A DNA stretch of 64,000 bases from assembly GCA_963920705.1 (NCBI GenBank), contig CAWUCO010000271.1, positions 229,765 through 293,764 on the forward strand, in the 5' to 3' direction. A program made the translations under genes and the position numbers. Origin of the DNA: Odiellus spinosus. Taxonomy: Eukaryota > Arthropoda > Arachnida > Opiliones > Phalangiidae. The notes under the pieces were generated by a model. The model worked only from the letters and a program-made list of their open reading frames with translations, searched no databases and had not been told where the DNA came from. Below are positions 23,816 through 34,730 of the stretch, in pieces; the stretch's first letter is position 1, and the number at the start of each line of letters is the position of its first letter.

Positions 23816-24300
23816 TTAAAAATATTAAAATGGTTCATCTTAATCTAATTAATTAAATTAATTTAAAATTCGAGATAGTTTAGAAGTTATTTGAGAATTT
23901 ATGCAAATATTTAAAGAAATTTGACCGATTAATGGCAGTTTTAGTTGGCAGCATGCGCCTAAGCTATTTTCCATATATATCATTTACTCGAAAAAGCAAA
24001 GGTATAACGGGCAGTATAGGCTTATCTCTGGTGCAAACTTGGGGTGGATTGAAGAACTTAAATAAAGGTGCGTTTACACGGGTATGGAAGATTGAAACAA
24101 CATAATTTAGATAAGAGATAAGACAATAATAACTTCGATTATACTCGGTGAATTTTTAACCAGTTCAAGGGGAATTGGTGTATAAGATTTGAAGCTGAGG
24201 CGGATTTATGCATAATGTTAAACCACTTAAGAAAAATGATAGTCGTGAAAACTCTCCTCGAACAGAAGTAGAGTAGGTTTCCAGTGTATTTGTGACACGT
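23816..24300 (+). repeat. Y linker arm and start of Y copy 3 (fragment)
   Basis: Linker arm words, then Y start (GTGCGTTTACACGGGTAT) through GATAGTCGTGAAAACTCTCCTC, ending abruptly at about 24300. The gene-like part of Y is missing. Confidence 0.6.
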
Positions 24301-24580
24301 GTAAAATCGAGTTCGCCAGCACGCGAGTATGAGTAGACCACTAAATTTGAAGTCGGAAACCTCTTTACGCATGGAAAATATCAATGTGATTTTTTTTATA
24401 TTCTTGGGAGAATCAGCTTCATGTATGGGGAAAAATCGTAATCTTCTGGCAAACTTGCAAACAGTGGCGTATTTGGTTTTAATTACTGGCACGGATTTTC
24501 AAATTAATTTTTTTATAATTTTCGCGCGTTTCGCAAATGTATTTCGTGCGAAATTGTGTACATGCGCAGAGCGAACCAGG

Positions 24581-25116
24581 TTAACGCGGATACACACAGA
24601 CCTGTTTTTACGCGTTTCACGCTCGTGAACTCATAGAAGTACCATTAGCACGCGCGAGCGAGGTGCAAACCACTCTAGAAAAATTTTGTACACCTGATTC
24701 CAGATTCATTTGATTGTCAGTGATTCCGAATCAATTCGCGTGATTCCGAATTGATTCGTGATTCGCGTGATTCCGAATCGATTCTCGTGATTCCGAATCG
24801 ATTCGCGTGATTCCGAATCGATTCGCGTGATTCCGTATCGATTCGCGTGATTCCGTATCGATTCTCGTGATTCCGAATCGATTCGCGTGATTCCGAATCG
24901 ATTCGCGTGATTCCGTATCGATTCTCCTGATTCCGAATCGATTCGCGTGATTCCGAATCGATTCGCGTGATTCCGTATCGATTCTCCTGATTCCGAATCG
25001 ATTCGCGTGATTCCATTTAGTTTGTACACCTGATTCCAAGAGTGGTTTGCCCATTGCCCCTCGCGCGTGACCGTGAAAAGCGTGAAAATAGGTCTGTGTG
25101 AATCCGGCTTTAGTCA
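24581..25116. mobile_element. TIR element carrying a minisatellite
   Basis: The left arm (24581-24677) and right arm (25040-25116) are inverted copies: CACACAGACCTGTTTTTACG against the complement of CGTGAAAATAGGTCTGTGTG, and GCAAACCACTCT against AGAGTGGTTTGC. The outer ends read TTAACGCGGAT and ATCCGGCTTTAG. Between the arms, TTTGTACACCTGATTCCA occurs on both sides of the minisatellite. There is no transposase, so it is a MITE-like element; the superfamily is undecided. Confidence 0.7.
24720..25015. repeat. 20-bp palindromic minisatellite, about 15 units
   Basis: The unit is ATTCGCGTGATTCCGAATCG with variants (CCGTATCG, ATTCTCGTG, ATTCTCCTG). It contains the palindrome CGAATCGATTCG across unit borders. 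Because 20 is not divisible by 3, all minus-strand frames read the same 20-residue repeat and stay open. The ORFs are therefore a by-product. Confidence 0.92.
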
Positions 25117-26100
25117 TGCCACAATTAACAATTGACGAACTTTCTTAAACCGGATTGACATTGAAATTTCTCGTGTTTTAATAGCCATGTATGATATGGT
25201 TGACCCAAGAGTGAAATGTAGACAGAGTGAGGAAAAGAATCACGTGATTGGATCTCGTGATGACTGCTAGTTTTAGTTTCACACTTTTTCATACATGAAT
25301 TTAATGTTAATCCCAATTAAGTATAATAGAACCAGGCTTTTAATGCCTACTGTCGTGTATTTCCGGTAACATTTTAGCTAGTGTGGAGTCACGTAAAATG
25401 ACGTTTGTTTCACAACTTGGTATATTTTTACTCAGGCCTGCCCTGTCAGAAAAAAAATATAAAAAATTTATGGTAGGGCCAAAAGAGAAACATCTATTCT
25501 TTACTCACAGCATTATCACCAAAAAACGTGTTTTTAGACGTAGGCTTATAAGGTATCTGTAGGTCGTGTAGCACCAAAAAGCGAAATTGTACGTCACAGT
25601 TCGTAGTTTAGCGTGTTATGCGGAAAGCTTATTCGTTAATTGTTTATTGAATATGTTTATTTACGGTTATATGACGATACCGAGGTCATAACTTGATTTT
25701 GATCAAATATTTTGCCTAATGACGTTACTTGGTCTACAAATACTCTAGTTTTCTTAACGCCGATATGATTTTACTGAGGGACCTTGACCTTGCTTATCTA
25801 AATTTTAATTTATTGAACGTAAAATCGTTTCATTTCTTTTGAAATCTTCGACGAAGTTTGTTCTCTAGAGATTTGACTCGTTGAAATTTTAAATTAAGTT
25901 TCATTCGTTTGAATACAATTTATTGGTAAGGAAGTAATTTTGAATTTGAATCATTTATTTGATGCGTTTATTATTTGTTTGGACATTTTTGGTATATTTT
26001 CATTGACCTGAACTCTAATTTTTATTACTGAGTTGTGACTGAAATATTAGTTTGGAAATCAAAAGTTTTTTTTTTTCTGACTCATTTTTCTCTGTAGTAA
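25117..26100. other. No recognised feature
   Basis: AT-rich, without coherent ORFs or a repeat family I can identify. Confidence 0.45.
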
Positions 26101-26815
26101 TTTTTACCTCCCCGACTGAACTTTAGTTCAGGGGGAGGTATTACACTCGTCGTGTCTGTGTGTCTGTCTGTCTGTCTGTGTGTGTCACTTCCTGTGTAAG
26201 CGGATATCCTGTGTAAACGGATATCACGTGACCGAGCTCGTGGAGCCAAAAGTCTAGAGACATTATCATACCAGCTTATCGTTCAATTCCGTTTAACGGG
26301 AATTACCTCCTTTAAGCGTGGCTGCAACATTAAGTTTCAAGTGTCGTGCAATGATATGCAACAGGACGTCTCCAATTGCATATTATCACCTTCCACCATC
26401 CACTTTACGGTCAAACCTCGATGCTGGACAGTTGAAGGCGATTATACGCAATGGGACGTCTCCCACTGTTATAATCACCTCCGACCATCTCCACACCAAG
26501 GTCCAACCTCCAGTGTCCGATCTCAGCGGACCATACTAGCGAGGCGTCCCTCACTAATATGGTCAACATCAACCTTCCACTCTCCAAACATCGCCCCACC
26601 AATGGGTAAATTAGCTTTGCATACCAAGCGCCTAGAGATCAAGAATCAGCAAGACATTGAAGGGAGGGGGTTTTCCTCCCAACTTCATGGCCACATTGCT
26701 CGATTAACAAAGCCCTTCGAAGTGTTTATATACTACCTTAATGAAGTGAATGCAAATGAGCCTTATGGTGTGATATCGTTTATGTAAATGAAACGCAATA
26801 TTAATTTATTTTATA
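26101..26815 (+). repeat. Repeat X copy 4
   Basis: Complete X with an intact terminal hairpin, (GTCT)n/(GT)n microsatellite, core and AATGAAACGCAATATTAAT end. It continues directly through the linker arm into Y, forming the clearest X-Y unit. Confidence 0.82.
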
Positions 26816-28098
26816 ATTAAAAATATCAAAACGGTTAAACTTAATCTAATTAATAATTCAGTTGAAAAATTAATTTAAAATTCGAGATAGTTTAGAAGAT
26901 ATTTAAGAAATTGTCAAAAATTTAGTGAAATTTGACCGTTTAATACCAGTTTGAGTTGGCAACACGCGCTAAGCTGTTTTCCATATATCATTTAGTCCAA
27001 AAAGCAAAGGTATAACGGGCAGTATAGGCTAAAGCTTTCTGCAAACTTGGGGTGGATTGAAGAATCTAAATAAAGGTACGTTTACACGGGCATCCAAGAT
27101 AGAAATGACATAAGATTTAAAGCTGAGGCGGATTGATACAAAATGTTAAACCTCTTAAGAAAAATGATAGTGGTGAAAACTCTCCTGGAACAAAAGTACA
27201 GTAGGTTTCCCGTGTTTAAAAAACAACAATTTTGAAGAAAAAATGGACATCTGATGCTGGAAAAAAAATAGGCTTCAGTTTTCTCCACTATAAAACCAAG
27301 AAACATTTCCTATTTTTTTCATAATCGAAATAAGCCGTGTACAGTGATCTTCGAGACGAGAGGAGACGAGGCCAGACCAGACTAAAGAGAGCTATAGTGA
27401 CTTAAGGGAGATAATCAACCAGCATAGAATGTTATCACCATTTGAAGTCAACAGAGCAGCGACACGGCTTTCATTTATCACAAGAAAGAGACGGCCCGGC
27501 TACGAAGATTTGAAATGTGCAAGAAGTTAGTGTTTTCGGACTCGACATATGAGATACCTACAGTCAGTAAAAGCTCGGCAGTTCTTCATACGGCCTCGTA
27601 ATTGTAAACATAAAAGGAGCTATTCTAACGGTATGGAAATTAGTCTACTTTCAGTCTTTTAAGACATTTTTTTATCATAGGTGTGGAAGCTAACGTCTTG
27701 TAACCGGTTTGGAAAATAACCTCTCAACCAGCTCAATCCTTGGATTCTTCCATTGACTGGGCTCACTTGTATGATGAGAATATCAGTAATGGTCCTCTAT
27801 TAGCACGTCAAATCAAGAATTTCAGACGAAAATTGTACCGGAAGTAATTACCAATCATCTACCGACAACGGGTTGTAAATGGAACATTCAGTCTACAATA
27901 TTCCTTGGTTTGTCCAAGAGGAACTTGCTACCATATCTTCGTCGTTTTCATTCCTTGTCTTCCTTGCCATCCCAGACTAAATTCTTCGTCTTATCAAATC
28001 AGTGGATTATCAAAGATAATCACACAGTACAGCCTATACTCAAGTGTTAATTTATATTACAAGAACTTGTATTTTACATTTTTACTTATAAAATAAAC

Positions 28099-28293
28099 AT
28101 TTCATTTGGTGTGTCTATTAAGAAATCTATGCCCTGCCGCATATAATTATGGGTAACGCAGGACATTTCATTTGGTGTGTCTATCAAGAAATCTATTCCC
28201 TGCCGCATATAATTATGGGTAACGCAGGACATTTCATTTGGTGTGTATATTAAAAAGTCTACCACCTGCCGCATATATATGGGTAACGCAGGA
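28099..28293 (+). repeat. 65-66-bp tandem repeat, three units
   Basis: Units start CATTTCATTTGGTGTGT at 28099, 28164 and 28230, each with CTGCCGCATATAATTATGGG. The Y copies at 32.06-32.2 kb and 44.99-45.12 kb have two units, so copy number varies. Confidence 0.88.
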
Positions 28294-28439
28294 CACTCTT
28301 TTGCATTCTCTGAATCCTTGAGGTTAAGGGAAAATACTTATACTCCGTAACCTATATGGGAAATAGAGAAGTGTGATTGAAATGCACGCTGTTTCTTCTA
28401 CTCTTCCACTACTCTACATTTCTTTTCATCTTTTATTTT

Positions 28440-28508
28440 AGGTAAGGTTAGGGTAGGGTAGGTTAGGTTGGGTTGGGTTAGGTTAGGTTGGGTTGGGTAA
28501 GGTTAGGT
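28440..28508 (+). repeat. Degenerate TTAGG-like run inside Y
   Basis: About 70 bp of GGTTA/GGGTT/GGGTA pentamers such as GGTTAGGTTGGGTTGGGTT. It occupies the position of a much shorter TAGGGTTAGGTTAGAT in the other Y copies, so it expanded within this copy. TTAGG is the usual insect telomere repeat, but this is internal and degenerate. Confidence 0.8.
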
Positions 28509-28604
28509 TACCTTAACGTCGGGGTCGGGGAGGTTATATTTTGGTTTCCCAACTTGTTTGGTTATATTATTAATAGGATAAACTTAAACCATTTTAAAAT
28601 ATTT

Positions 28605-29287
28605 AATTATATTATAGGTTAATATTGCGTTTCATTTTCCTAAACGATATCACACCCTAAGGCTCATTTGCATTCATTCCAAAAAGATACTACAAAACCT
28701 TCGAAGGGTTTTATTAATCGAGTGATGTGACCATGAAGTTGGGAGGAAAACCGCCTCCCTTCAATGTCTTGTTGATTCTTGATCTCTAGGCACTTGGTAG
28801 GCAACGCTAATTTACCCATTGGTGGGGCGATGTTTGGAGAGTGGAAGGTTGAAGTGGAAAGTATTAGTGAGGGATGCCTCGCTAGTATAGCCCGCTGAGA
28901 TCGGAAACTGGAGGTTGGACCTTGGTGTGGGGATGGTCGGAGGTGATTATGACAGTGGGAGACGTCCAATTGCTTGTAATCGCCTTCAGCTGTTCAGCAT
29001 CTAGGTTCGACCGTAAAGTGGATGGTGGAAGGCGATAATATGCAATTGGAGACGTCCTGTTGTATATCTTTTCACGACACCTGAAACTCAATGTGGGAGC
29101 CACGCTTAAAGGAGGTAATTCACCGGAATTGAACGATAAGCTGTCATGATTACGTCTCTAGACTTTTGGCCCCACGAGCTAGGTCACGTGACATCCGGTT
29201 ACGAAGGAAGTGACGGACACGCACACACAGACATGATCAATGTAAAACCACCCCTTTAACTAAAGTTCAGTCGGGGAGGTAAAAATA
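28605..29287 (-). repeat. Repeat X copy 5 (reverse)
   Basis: X in reverse, from TTAATATTGCGTTTCATTTTCC to the hairpin end CAGTCGGGGAGGTA. It is flanked on both sides by the same roughly 40-bp sequence in inverted orientation (ACCATTTTAAAATATT left, AATATTAAAATGGT right). Confidence 0.78.
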
Positions 29288-29765
29288 TTAAAATGGTTTA
29301 AGTTAATCTTATTAATAATATCACCGAAAAATCAATTTAAAATTCGAGATAGTTTAGAAGATATTCAAAAAAAATTGTAAACACGTGAAGAGAAATGTGA
29401 CCGTTTAATACCTTTAAAATAGTTTCGCTCGGCACTTGTACATAAAAAGGTAAAAAAGACAGTGGTCCACTTATTGCACAATAAAAACTTTTTTATTTAT
29501 TTAAAATTTTTAAAAATTAGACGACTAGTTTCTCTGCCCAATCGGGAGCTTTTTCACCACTGTCTTTTTTACCGTTTAATACCAGCTTGAGTTGGCATCA
29601 CGCCCTAATCTATTTTCCATATATATTATTTAGTCAAAAAAGCAAATATATAACGGGCAGTATAGGCTTAGGCTTGCTGCAAACTTGGGGTGGATTGAAA
29701 AATATAAAGGTGCGTTTACACGGGTATCCAAGATTGAAACGACATAATTTAGATAAGCGGTAAAG
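29288..29765 (+). repeat. Y linker arm fragment with small insertion
   Basis: Linker arm words (TTCGAGATAGTTTAGAAG, TAATACCAGCTTGAGTTGG, AAACTTGGGGTGGATTG) followed by the first bases of Y. A 159-bp insertion splits it (see 29413-29571). Confidence 0.65.
29413..29571. mobile_element. Small insertion with 12-13-bp flanking direct repeats
   Basis: ACCGTTTAATACC flanks both sides (29400-29412, one mismatch-free core, and 29571-29583). Inside is a perfect 17-bp inverted pair, GGTAAAAAAGACAGTGG (29449-29465) and CCACTGTCTTTTTTACC (29557-29573). The uninterrupted linker arm elsewhere lacks the segment, so it is an insertion. A target duplication this long suggests retroposition; the inverted pair suggests a TIR element. 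Unresolved. Confidence 0.6.
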
Positions 29766-31100
29766 GCGCGTTCACAGTGATATAGAGATGATTATATGAC
29801 GCGTATACATGGACATTGAAAATGATTTTTTTTTTCATTTCGACTGAATATTAAGAGAATCAGCTTAAAGGTACCGGGATAAACTGTTACCATGTAGCGA
29901 AGTTGGAAACACTGTATTAGAACTTGGTTATAAAAACAAGTTTCTAGCACGCGGTTTCAATTTCATTTCTTCAATTTCTCGCGCGTTTGCGATACTGCCT
30001 ACAGCTGGATGCACTAAAACTTCGCAAATGAGTTAGATTTCTCGCGCATTTGCGAACTTTGCGAATGTGTTTCGTGCAAAAACTTCGCGTGTACGCGCGG
30101 GTTTAATTCACGAGAAACGCTGGATTTGCAGTAAGTTCTTCATTAATGTTTGCAATTTCTCGCGCAAAACGCCAATAAATGTCTAATCGACTTCCTTGCC
30201 TAGATTTGTGCATTAGTATGCCCAAAGTAAAGTTGCTCAGTCTGATTGGTTATGTCATAAATTCGCGCCAGACTTTTATTTTGAGGATTAATTTCGACTA
30301 TATTGCGTAACGGTTTTAGGACTACCCAGAATCGTAGGCTCCTTTCCGTCTGCCGATATACCTATACCCATATATCGCGTCGTCTGCTCAACCATTTTCC
30401 GGCCAAAACATCGAATCACGTGAATACGCGACACTAGATTGTTTTTATATCCCTGACGGTGAAAGCCTGCCCTATTGTTTTTATGTACCCATAAAAGGAT
30501 TGTCTCTCCGCTCGACATTATCAGTTCGATTACTTTGATCAGTTCGATCACTTCGCTTGCTGGACGACAATGGAGGAAAAAGATGGAACAAAACGCGGTA
30601 GAGTTAATGAGTTTTAATGGCGCGATAATTAGTACGGGTCAAGGATTAATGTTACTTGTTTCCATGGCTAAATTCGTAAGTGAATGTAATCGATTGTAAT
30701 TATCTTTAAATAAATTGTTATTCGTTTAATTAATCTCCTTGGGTTATTCTTAAATCTTTAATAGGGAAACGATCCTGTCTTTTCGTTATCGGACTTACGA
30801 TTACATATAATTTGGTCAATCGGTAATTGATTGATTATTTATTTCTTTGTGTTCGGTTGACCATTTGAATTACTTGGACTTGGGCCACCCCCTTTCAGGA
30901 ATTCTAGAGAAACCGTTACAGTAGGTTGCACGTGGGGATTTTTTCGCCTTCATTTGCAATGCCCCAAGCCGTGGGAATGCGAGTGTTGGGGGGGAGGGGG
31001 GGTACTATTATCGTAGGTAAAAGGCATATAACTCCCCTCTTGCAACCTATCTATACTTAAAATAGAGGCAAATGGAGATTTTGTGTAAAAATTCTAATTA
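29766..31100. other. No recognised gene
   Basis: The stretch is CpG-containing around 29.95-30.2 kb (repeated TCTCGCGC and TTCGCAAA words) and has a G-rich tract at about 30990-31007. A short ORF at 30475-30699 has no motif. I see no firm feature. Confidence 0.4.
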
Positions 31101-31850
31101 ATCGCTGGGAACTAAATAATAGCTTCGATTATACTCGGTGCAACTTTAAGCAGTTCAAGGGGAACTGGTGTATAAGATTTAAAGCAGAGGCGGATTGATA
31201 CAAAATGTTAAACCTCTTAAGAAAAATGATAGTCTAGTGTTCAATAAACATCTAGAAGGGGGTTTTTCCCCCACTGCATGGTTGCATCGCTCGACTAAAA
31301 GATTCCTTCGAACGGTTTATATACTACCTTTTTGGAAATGATGTAAATGAGCCTTATGGTGTGATATCGTTTAGGGAATGAAACGCGATATGAATTTATA
31401 TTATAATTAAAAATATTAAAATGGCTAAATTTAATCTAATTAATAAAATAGCTGATACTTTAAATCAATACAAAACATAATTTTCAAGATATTTAAGAAA
31501 TTCTTTAAGAATTTAGAGAATTTTGTGTGTTTAATACCAGCTTGAGTTTGCAGCAAGCTTAGGCTTGCTGCAAACTCAATGTGGCTTGGATCATTTAAGT
31601 ACAATTATACTACTATACTCTAGTTAATAGATCTATTCTACTCGGAGTAAATAAAACCAGTTCAAACGCAATTGGTTAATAGAATCTAAAGTTGAGACAT
31701 ATTGATACTTAGTGTAAGATATCATCAGAAAATTATAGCCGTGAAAACTCTCTTTGAAGTGTGGTAGGTTTCTTGAGTTTAAAAAACAACGGGCTATTTG
31801 TGAATAAAAAAATGCGCATCTGATGTTGGAAAAAAATCTAATTTAAAACA
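31101..31850 (+). repeat. Mosaic of Y, X and linker fragments
   Basis: Y start fragment (31105-31235), X right end (about 31250-31410), linker arm (31410-31610), then a second Y start of the 22-kb subtype (to 31850). The pieces are all forward but out of order, showing repeated rearrangement. Confidence 0.6.
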
Positions 31851-34090
31851 AGTTGGGAAACCAAAATTAACCTCCCCGACCCCGACGTTAAGGTAACATA
31901 ATCTAACCTAACCCTTCTTAAAATCAATGATAAAAAGTAATGTAGAGTATTGGAAGAGTAGAAGAAACAGCGTGCATTTGATTCACACTTCGTTATTTCC
32001 CATCAACGTTACGGAGTATAAGTATTTTCCCTTAACCACAAGGATTCAGAAAATGCAAAAGAGTGTGCTGCATTACCCATAATTATATGCGGCAGATCGT
32101 AGACTTTTTAATAGACACACCAAATGATATGTCCTGCGTTAACTATAATTATATGCGGCATGGCGTAGATTTCTTAATAGACACACCAAATGAACTTTTT
32201 ATTTTTAAAGTAAATAAGTAAAATACAAATGCTTGTAATATAAATTAACACTTGAGCATAGGCTGTACTGTGTGATTATCTTCGATAAAGACGAAGGATT
32301 TAGTCTGGGATGGCAAGGAAGACAAGGAATTAAAACGTCGAACATATGGTAGCAAATTCCTCTTGGAAAAACCAGAAAATATTATAGTCTGAATGTTCCA
32401 TTCACAACCCATTGTCGGTAGTTGATTGGCAATTACTTTCGGTACAGTTTTCGTCTGAAGTTCGTGTTTGACGACTATTACTGATATTATCATCATACGA
32501 GAGATCCCAGTCATTGGAAGAATCCAAGGATGGAGCTGGTCGAGAAGTTATTTTCCAAACCGGCTGACAAGACGTTAGTTTCCACTCCTATGATAAAAAA
32601 ATATCTTAAAGACAGAATGTAGACTAATTTCCATACCGTTAATATTTATACTTGAATAGCTCTTTTTATGTTTAGAATAACGAAACTTTATGAAGAACTG
32701 TCGAACTTTTACTGACTGTAGGTTTCTCATAAGTCGAGTCCGAAAACACTCACTGCTTGCATGTGTCAATTCTTCGTAGCCAGGTCGTCTCTTTCTTGTG
32801 ATAAATGAAAGCCGTGTCCTTGCTCTGTTGACTTCAAATGGTGATGACATTCTGCGCTGGTTGATTATCTCACTAAAGTTATTAAAGCGTTGTTTCGTCT
32901 CGTCTCCGGGTCTGCTAACGAAGTTCACTGTTCACGGCTACTTTTGCTTATGAAAATTATGTTTCTTGGTTTTATAGCGGAGAAACTGAAGCCTATTTTT
33001 TTCAACATCAGATATCCACTTTTTATTCAAAATTGTTGTTTTTTAAACACGGGAAACCTACTGTACTTCTGTTCAAGGAGAGTTTTCCCGACTATCATTT
33101 TTAACATTTTGTATCAATCAGCCTCAGCTTTAGATCTTGTCGTTTCTATTTTGGATGCCCGTGTAAACGCACCTTCATTTAAGGTCAATTTAATGGGATA
33201 CTCATGATATAATATAATAGTCAAAATTAAAGGGCTGAAGAGGGCTGCCCAAGTAGAAGAACCCAGTGAATGTAATTTTAAGTTATCGATAAAAAATACC
33301 ATTAAAAATAGCTTATCTACTGTTTAATAAGTGAAATTTTTGTTCATCAATTTAGAACCACTTAAAAAACTTCGGCTAGGTTTATGTTTTAACCTTTTCT
33401 TAACCCATTCAGCCACCTTTCTCTCTAGTACTTCATATACCTTATCAATCTTTCATTATTGAAATCTTTGTTTAACCAAGAGAAGCACCCGGACTCAATA
33501 ATTTATACTTTCTCTCCATTAACTCGAATTCAATGGATATTCCTTATCATTCTACTGTTTAAGAAATAAAATTTTTGTTTACCATTTTGAAGCAATTAAT
33601 AAAGCTCAGCTAAACTTATGATTTCACCCTTTTGTAACTGATTCAGGCACTTTACTTTCTATTACTTCCTGTATTTTATCAATATTTCATTATTTTAATC
33701 TGTGTTTAACTAAAGATACTCTCATACCCGAAAGAAGTCTTATCAAATTTTGTCAAAGTACCTTTGTCTCTATTAATTCGAATTCAGTGGACGGTGGGAT
33801 ATTGGATACCCGTGTAAACGCACTTTTATATAGATTCTTCAATCCACCCCAAGTTTGCAGCAAGACTAAGCCTTTACTTCCCGTTATACCTTTGCTTTTT
33901 GGACTAAATGATATATGGAAAGCAGCTTAGCGCGTGCTGCAAACTCAAGCTGGTTTTAAATGGTCACATTTTTTTAAATTTTTGAACAATTTCTTAAATA
34001 TCTTCTAAACTATCTCAAATTTTAAACTGATTTTTCAACTGAATTATTAATTAGATTAAGTTTAACCATTTTGATATTTTTAATTATAAA
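31851..34090 (-). repeat. Y copy 5 with nested W (reverse)
   Basis: It starts AAGTTGGGAAACCAAAATT and runs through two 65-bp units and the exon-like block (minus-strand frame at 32575-32928 containing RLSFITRKRRPGYEE). The TATA-like box follows, then W (33165-33815) and the linker arm. Near duplicate of 1-1735. The minus frame has EWKLTSC-type wording starting exactly at the intron acceptor (about 32592). Confidence 0.75.
33165..33815 (-). repeat. Segment W nested in Y copy 5
   Basis: Same position and flanking GCCCGTGTAAACGCAC motifs as W at 868-1440, so both Y copies descend from one W-bearing ancestor or were duplicated together. Confidence 0.6.
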
Positions 34091-34730
34091 ATAAATTAAT
34101 ATTGCGTTTCATTTCCCTAAACGATATCACACCATAAGGCTCATTTGCATTCACTCCAAAAAAGGTAGTATATAAACCGTTCGAAAGCCTTTATTAATTG
34201 AGTGATGTGGCCATGAAGTTGGAGGAACACCCCTTCCCTTCAAAGTCTAGACGTTTTTCGTAACCCTACGCACTTGGTAGGCAAGGCTAATTTACCCATT
34301 GGTGGGGCGATGTTTGGAGAGTGGAATATTGATGTGGACCATATTAGTGAGGGACGCCTCGCTAGTATGGCCCGCTGAGATCGGAAACTGGAGGTTGGAC
34401 CTTGATGTGGGGATGGTCGGAGGTGATTATAACAGTGGGAGACGTCCCATTGCGTATAAACATCAAGGTCCAACATCAAGGTTTGACCGTAAAGTGGATG
34501 GTGAAAGGCGGTAATATGCAATGGGAGACGACACCTGAAACTCAATGTGGCAACGGAATTGAACGATAAGCTGGCATGATTACGTCTCTAGACCTTTTGC
34601 TCCACGAGCTAGGTCACGTGATTTCCGCTTTCACAAGATATCCGCTTACACACAGACAGATACACACACAGACACACGACCAGTGTAAAACCTCCCCCTG
34701 AACTAAAGTTCAGTCGGGGAGGTAAAAATT
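34091..34730 (-). repeat. Repeat X copy 6 (reverse)
   Basis: GCGTTTCATTTCCC end to the intact hairpin CTGAACTAAAGTTCAGTCGGGG, with a CACAGACA microsatellite. A few internal deletions are visible, for example around 34460 and 34530. Confidence 0.8.

Larger units (their letters stand above)
26816..28560 (+). repeat. Y copy 4 with linker arm (full X-Y unit)
   Basis: Linker arm 26816-27075, then Y proper from ACGTTTACACGGGCATCC. It has a TATA-like CACTATAAAACC at 27287-27298, an ATG-led frame near 27428, an acceptor-like TTTTTTTATCATAG at about 27675, an exon-like block, AATAAA at about 28091, a tandem repeat, a TTAGG-like run, and the right end GGTTATATTTTGGTTTCCC. The gene-like frames contain stops in this copy. 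Confidence 0.7.

Noticed and set aside
24720..25015. CRISPR-like repeat array
   Set aside because: Units are contiguous with no unique spacers, in a eukaryotic transposon-rich region without cas genes.
24706..25117. Three overlapping minus-strand ORFs of about 100-128 codons
   Set aside because: Same effect with a 20-bp unit; all three frames read the same peptide repeat.
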